Assembly (NCBI GenBank): GCA_937135995.1
Contig: CAKZOF010000360.1
Location: forward strand, 1 to 8,133
DNA: 8,133 bases
Source of the DNA: an uncultured Pyrinomonas sp.
GTDB taxonomy: Bacteria > Acidobacteriota > Blastocatellia > Pyrinomonadales > Pyrinomonadaceae
Reading direction: 5' to 3'
Within the stretch, counting starts at the first letter, position 1; each line of letters begins with the position of its first letter. A program made the position numbers and the translations under genes. This document shows, piece by piece, positions 5,770 to 8,133 of the stretch. The notes below the pieces were generated by a model, which ran no database searches, was not told the DNA's origin, and worked only from the letters and a program-made list of their open reading frames with translations.

Positions 5770-6840
5770 ATGGCAGATACCAAATCCAACGACCGGAGCA
5801 AAGCGATCGAATCGGCTTTGCTCAACATCGAAAAGCGTTTCGGCAAAGGTACGATCATGCGGTTGGGCGAGCGCCCGCTGGGCGATGTGCAGGTGATTTC
5901 GACTACCTCGCTCAGTCTGGATGCAGCCATCGGCGTTGGCGGCGTCCCGCGCGGGCGCATCACGGAGATCTTCGGGCCGGAAAGCTCAGGCAAAACGACG
6001 CTCGCGCTCCACATCGTCGCTGAAGCGCAACGGCAGGGCGGTGTGGCCGCGTACATCGACGCCGAGCACGCGCTCGATCCGGAATATGCCGCGCTGCTCG
6101 GCGTCAACGTTGATGATCTGTTGGTCTCGCAACCCGATTCAGGCGAGCAGGCACTGGAGATCGTTGAAGCGCTGGTTCGCTCCAACGGCGTCGACGTCAT
6201 CGTGGTGGACTCGGTGGCCGCACTCGTGCCGCGCGCCGAACTCGACGGCGAGATGGGCGATTCTCACGTCGGCCTGCAAGCGCGCTTGATGTCGCAAGCG
6301 CTGCGCAAACTGACCGGCATCGTCGCTTCGACCAACACCTGCCTGATCTTCATCAACCAGATACGCGAGAAGATCGGCGTCATGTTCGGGTCGCCTGAAA
6401 CAACCACGGGCGGACGGGCGCTTAAGTTCTACGCGAGTTTGCGCATCGACATCCGTCGCATCGGCGCGGTCAAAGACGGCGAGCGAACCATCGGCAACCG
6501 AACCAAGGTCAAGATCGTCAAGAACAAAGTGGCTCCGCCGTTTCGCGAGTGCGAGTTCGACATCATCTACAACGAAGGCATCTCGCGCGTTGGCGACGTC
6601 ATCGACCTCGCCGTCGCCAACAAGATCATCGAAAAGAGCGGCGCGTGGTTCTCCTACAAGGGCGAGCGCCTCGGCCAAGGGCGCGAAAACGTCAAGCAGT
6701 TGCTCAAAGAGAGTGCCGATCTGCTCAATCGCATCGAGCAGGACGTGCGCGCTGCCCTCAAACTTCCGCCGCTGAGCGCAAGCCGCGGCGACAAGGCGGC
6801 GGAAGAGAAAAACGTCGCCAAAGCCGAGAGCAAAAAGTAA
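5770..6840 (+). CDS. recA: Recombinase RecA
   Basis: RecA forms filaments on single-stranded DNA, drives strand exchange in homologous recombination and triggers LexA-type self-cleavage in the SOS response. The 356-residue product has a short N-terminal polymerisation helix ([16 protein letters not shown]), Walker A GPESSGKT at 69-76, catalytic Glu99 in IDAEHALDP, Walker B VIVVD at 143-147, the L1 loop region near 157-165 (ELDGEMGD), [17 protein letters not shown] leading into L2 (195-211) and [12 protein letters not shown], and the C-terminal domain with [17 protein letters not shown]. The final tail after about residue 336 is rich in Lys and Ala and close to neutral or basic, unlike the acidic tail of Escherichia coli RecA. 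ATG 5770 is chosen on family fit; GTG 5758 better fits the Shine-Dalgarno. It has its own promoter and a long 3' spacer, so it appears monocistronic. Confidence 0.98.
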   Translation: MADTKSNDRSKAIESALLNIEKRFGKGTIMRLGERPLGDVQVISTTSLSLDAAIGVGGVPRGRITEIFGPESSGKTTLALHIVAEAQRQGGVAAYIDAEHALDPEYAALLGVNVDDLLVSQPDSGEQALEIVEALVRSNGVDVIVVDSVAALVPRAELDGEMGDSHVGLQARLMSQALRKLTGIVASTNTCLIFINQIREKIGVMFGSPETTTGGRALKFYASLRIDIRRIGAVKDGERTIGNRTKVKIVKNKVAPPFRECEFDIIYNEGISRVGDVIDLAVANKIIEKSGAWFSYKGERLGQGRENVKQLLKESADLLNRIEQDVRAALKLPPLSASRGDKAAEEKNVAKAESKK

Positions 6841-6885
6841 CTCTCCGCCGCGAATGAACTCGGTCATGTCGGCTCTGAGCGTCGC

Positions 6886-6906
6886 GGCTATTCGCCGGCG
6901 AAAGCC
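6886..6906 (+). terminator. Bulged hairpin downstream of recA, possible terminator
   Basis: GGCT at 6886-6889 pairs with AGCC at 6903-6906, enclosing the perfect 12-base palindrome TTCGCCGGCGAA (6891-6902), with one bulged A. It lies 46 bases after the recA stop. There is no T-run after it, so Rho-independent termination is uncertain. Confidence 0.3.
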
Positions 6907-6995
6907 AGACTCGTGTGCGGCGAACCTTTGTTCGAAGCGCCGCGAGCGAAACGTCGCTGCGAATCGCTGAACGGTGAAGTTCGAACAAGGGTGGC

Positions 6996-7127
6996 AAGTT
7001 GATGCCGGCTCGGGTGGAACGATGCTTGCGTTTTTGCGTCGGCTTCGAGCGCGCATTTGCCGCGGAAAAGTTGATGCCGGCTCGGGTGGAGCGACGCTGG
7101 GGGGCAGAATCGACATCCGAGCCGGCA
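6996..7127. repeat. Two 31-base direct repeats plus an inverted arm
   Basis: Copies at 6996-7026 and 7068-7098 share AAGTTGATGCCGGCTCGGG and the following TGGA almost fully; they differ at two places before the end and are offset by 72 bases. A third element at 7114-7127 is inverted: it pairs with TGCCGGCTCGGGTG of the second copy (7075-7088) over 14 base pairs with one G-U, loop 25 bases. Copy one (7003-7016) has the identical arm, so either copy could pair with the third, giving two mutually exclusive hairpins. GCCGGC itself is palindromic, so the third element also reads as a degraded direct copy. Confidence 0.8.
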
Positions 7128-7154
7128 CGGGCGGGCAATGTTCAGGCTGTTGGC

Positions 7155-7185
7155 GGCGCTTGCTCCCTGTGGCGAGGGAGGCGCC
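7155..7185 (+). terminator. Stable bulged hairpin before the pepA promoter
   Basis: GGCGC (7155-7159) pairs with GCGCC (7181-7185) and CTCCCT (7163-7168) with AGGGAG (7175-7180), leaving a 3-base bulge and a 6-base loop. It sits 26 bases upstream of the pepA -35. It may end transcription arriving from recA, but the tail is only TTCG, so this is uncertain. Confidence 0.35.
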
Positions 7186-7211
7186 TTCGAGCGACTGAAA
7201 ATTATATCCCC

Positions 7212-7228
7212 TTGACACAGATTGTCAA
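7212..7228. promoter_or_regulatory. Palindrome overlapping the -35, possible operator
   Basis: TTGACA (7212-7217) and TGTCAA (7223-7228) are perfect 6-base arms around a 5-base centre. A dimeric regulator bound here would cover the -35 and could repress the aminopeptidase gene. No regulator gene is adjacent, so this is an inference from symmetry only. Confidence 0.35.
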
Positions 7229-7240
7229 CGAACTTGTGAT
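7212..7240 (+). promoter_or_regulatory. Sigma-70-like promoter of the aminopeptidase gene
   Basis: A perfect TTGACA at 7212-7217 is followed, after 17 bases, by TGTGAT at 7235-7240 (four of six to TATAAT). The stretch upstream (GAAAATTATAT, 7197-7207) resembles an UP element in an otherwise GC-rich region. A start near 7247 would give a leader of about 30 bases that includes the ribosome site AAGGGAG. Confidence 0.65.
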
Positions 7241-7276
7241 GATTTTAACCGAAATCGGCCATAAGGGAGTGCGTTC

Positions 7277-8133
7277 GTGAGTTTGCGCGTGGAACTCGCT
7301 GCCGAGGCCCTGAAAGATGGCGAGCCGGTGGCGGTCGGCGTCTTCGCGGGAGAGCGTGCTTCTTTTCCAGCCCTTGCGGAAGATGACGTCAACTTCCGGG
7401 GCGAAGAGGGCGAAACGGCGCTGGTCGGCGTCGCATTGCACGACCGCCTTCAGCGCGTGCTCCTCATCGGACTCGGGGGCAGAGACGAGTTCAGCGTGCA
7501 TGTCTTCCGCCGGGCCGCGGCTGCCGGAGTGCGCCGCGCGCGCCAAGCACGCTGGCGGTCGCTCCGTTTGATCCTACCGGCGACGGAAGATCTTCAAGCG
7601 CTCGCGCGGGCAGCAGCGGAAGGAGCGGTGCTTGGTCAGTACGAGAACGACTTTCATCGTCAAACGGAAGCGAGAGGAGCGCTGTTGGAGCGCGTCGTAC
7701 TGATTGTGCCGAGCGTGGAGGCGACGCTCGAGCAGTCAGTGGCGCGTGGACGCATCGTGGCCGAAGCGACCAACTGGGCGCGTTCACTCGCCGACGAGCC
7801 GTCGAACCTTTTGCCGCCACGCGAACTGGCACAACGTGCGGCAGAGATGTGCGTCGAGCGCGGGCTTGGCATCGAGGTGGTGGTGGGTGACGAGATTCGA
7901 AGTCGTGGCCTGGGCGGTCTGTGGGCCGTTGGCAAGGGGTCGGCGGAGCCACCAGCCTTCATCGTCGTTCGTTACGAGCCGGACGGAGCGTCGGACGAAC
8001 TCTGGGCCTTTGTCGGCAAGGGAATGACCTTCGACACGGGGGGCATCTCGATCAAACCGTGGCAAGGCATGGAGGAGATGAAGGCCGACATGGCTGGTGG
8101 TGCGGCCGTGTTGGGGGCGATGCGCGCCATCGC
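7277..8133 (+). CDS. pepA: Leucyl aminopeptidase, M17 family, N-terminal part (3' end outside window)
   Basis: M17 aminopeptidases remove N-terminal residues, typically Leu, from peptides using two metal ions, as cytoplasmic hexamers. The frame is open for 285 codons to the window edge. Residues 1-150 form the variable N-terminal domain, including VLLIGLGGRDEF. The catalytic domain begins with ATNWARSLADEPSNLLPP (164-181) and shows metal ligands Lys248 (VGKG), Asp253 (TFDTGG) and Asp271 (KADMAGG) and the active-site Lys260 (ISIKP). These keep exactly the spacing of Escherichia coli PepA Lys270, Asp275, Lys282 and Asp293, with a 22-residue shorter N-terminus. The Asp-Glu ligand pair and the bicarbonate-binding Arg would lie beyond the edge. 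The GTG start has AAGGGAG (7263-7269) seven bases upstream. It has its own promoter. E. coli PepA also binds DNA, but nothing here tests that for this protein. Confidence 0.95.
   Translation, partial: MSLRVELAAEALKDGEPVAVGVFAGERASFPALAEDDVNFRGEEGETALVGVALHDRLQRVLLIGLGGRDEFSVHVFRRAAAAGVRRARQARWRSLRLILPATEDLQALARAAAEGAVLGQYENDFHRQTEARGALLERVVLIVPSVEATLEQSVARGRIVAEATNWARSLADEPSNLLPPRELAQRAAEMCVERGLGIEVVVGDEIRSRGLGGLWAVGKGSAEPPAFIVVRYEPDGASDELWAFVGKGMTFDTGGISIKPWQGMEEMKADMAGGAAVLGAMRAI

Larger units (their letters stand above)
6841..7276. other. Spacer between recA and the aminopeptidase gene
   Basis: These 436 bases contain no gene I can support. In order they hold a bulged hairpin, inverted and palindromic patches (CGAACCTTTGTTCG near 6919, GTTCGAAC at 6979-6986), two long direct repeats with an inverted third arm, a second hairpin, and an AT-rich promoter island from about 7195 to 7250. 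The base composition changes sharply at that island. Reverse-strand frames through the repeats have no recognisable domain. Confidence 0.6.

Noticed and set aside
6996..7098. Second mini-CRISPR (31-base repeats, 41-base spacer)
   Set aside because: Only two full units, a different repeat from the first pair, and the third element is inverted, which does not fit an array.
6139..7218. 359-codon open frame on the reverse strand
   Set aside because: Mostly antisense to recA; the repeated PPEPAST stretch is the translated spacer repeat, with no domain support.
7704..8027. 107-codon forward frame at the right edge
   Set aside because: It is out of frame with the aminopeptidase, whose own frame is open from 7277 to the window end and carries all the M17 motifs.

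Overview
The window is high-GC (about 60% by eye), densely coding on the + strand only, and looks chromosomal. The gene families and the style of the 108-residue hypothetical protein suggest an Acidobacteriota-type bacterium, perhaps class Blastocatellia. That placement comes from memory of protein style, not from a search, and is weak.

Layout, left to right: the 3' end of a hybrid sensor histidine kinase (ATPase tail plus receiver domain); trpF; a diguanylate cyclase with a degenerate receiver domain; trpB; a 333-base spacer; trpA; a 108-residue conserved-looking hypothetical protein whose start overlaps the trpA stop; recA; a 436-base spacer with repeats and a strong-looking promoter; and the 5' part of an M17 leucyl aminopeptidase (pepA type) that runs off the right edge.

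TrpF, TrpB and TrpA catalyse the last steps of tryptophan synthesis (phosphoribosylanthranilate isomerisation and tryptophan synthase). Here they are a loosened cluster: a c-di-GMP synthase lies between trpF and trpB, and trpB and trpA, usually adjacent or overlapping, are separated by a repeat-containing spacer. A perfect Shine-Dalgarno sequence just after the trpB stop has no start codon at a usable distance. RecA and the aminopeptidase are housekeeping genes with their own apparent promoters.

The most unusual non-coding signal is that four spacers each hold a pair of short repeats, different in sequence from one spacer to the next but offset by similar distances (66, 68, 64 and 72 bases). 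One copy of the first pair encodes the C-terminus of the kinase. There is no convincing CRISPR array, tRNA, rRNA, insertion sequence or complete novel multi-gene system in this window.
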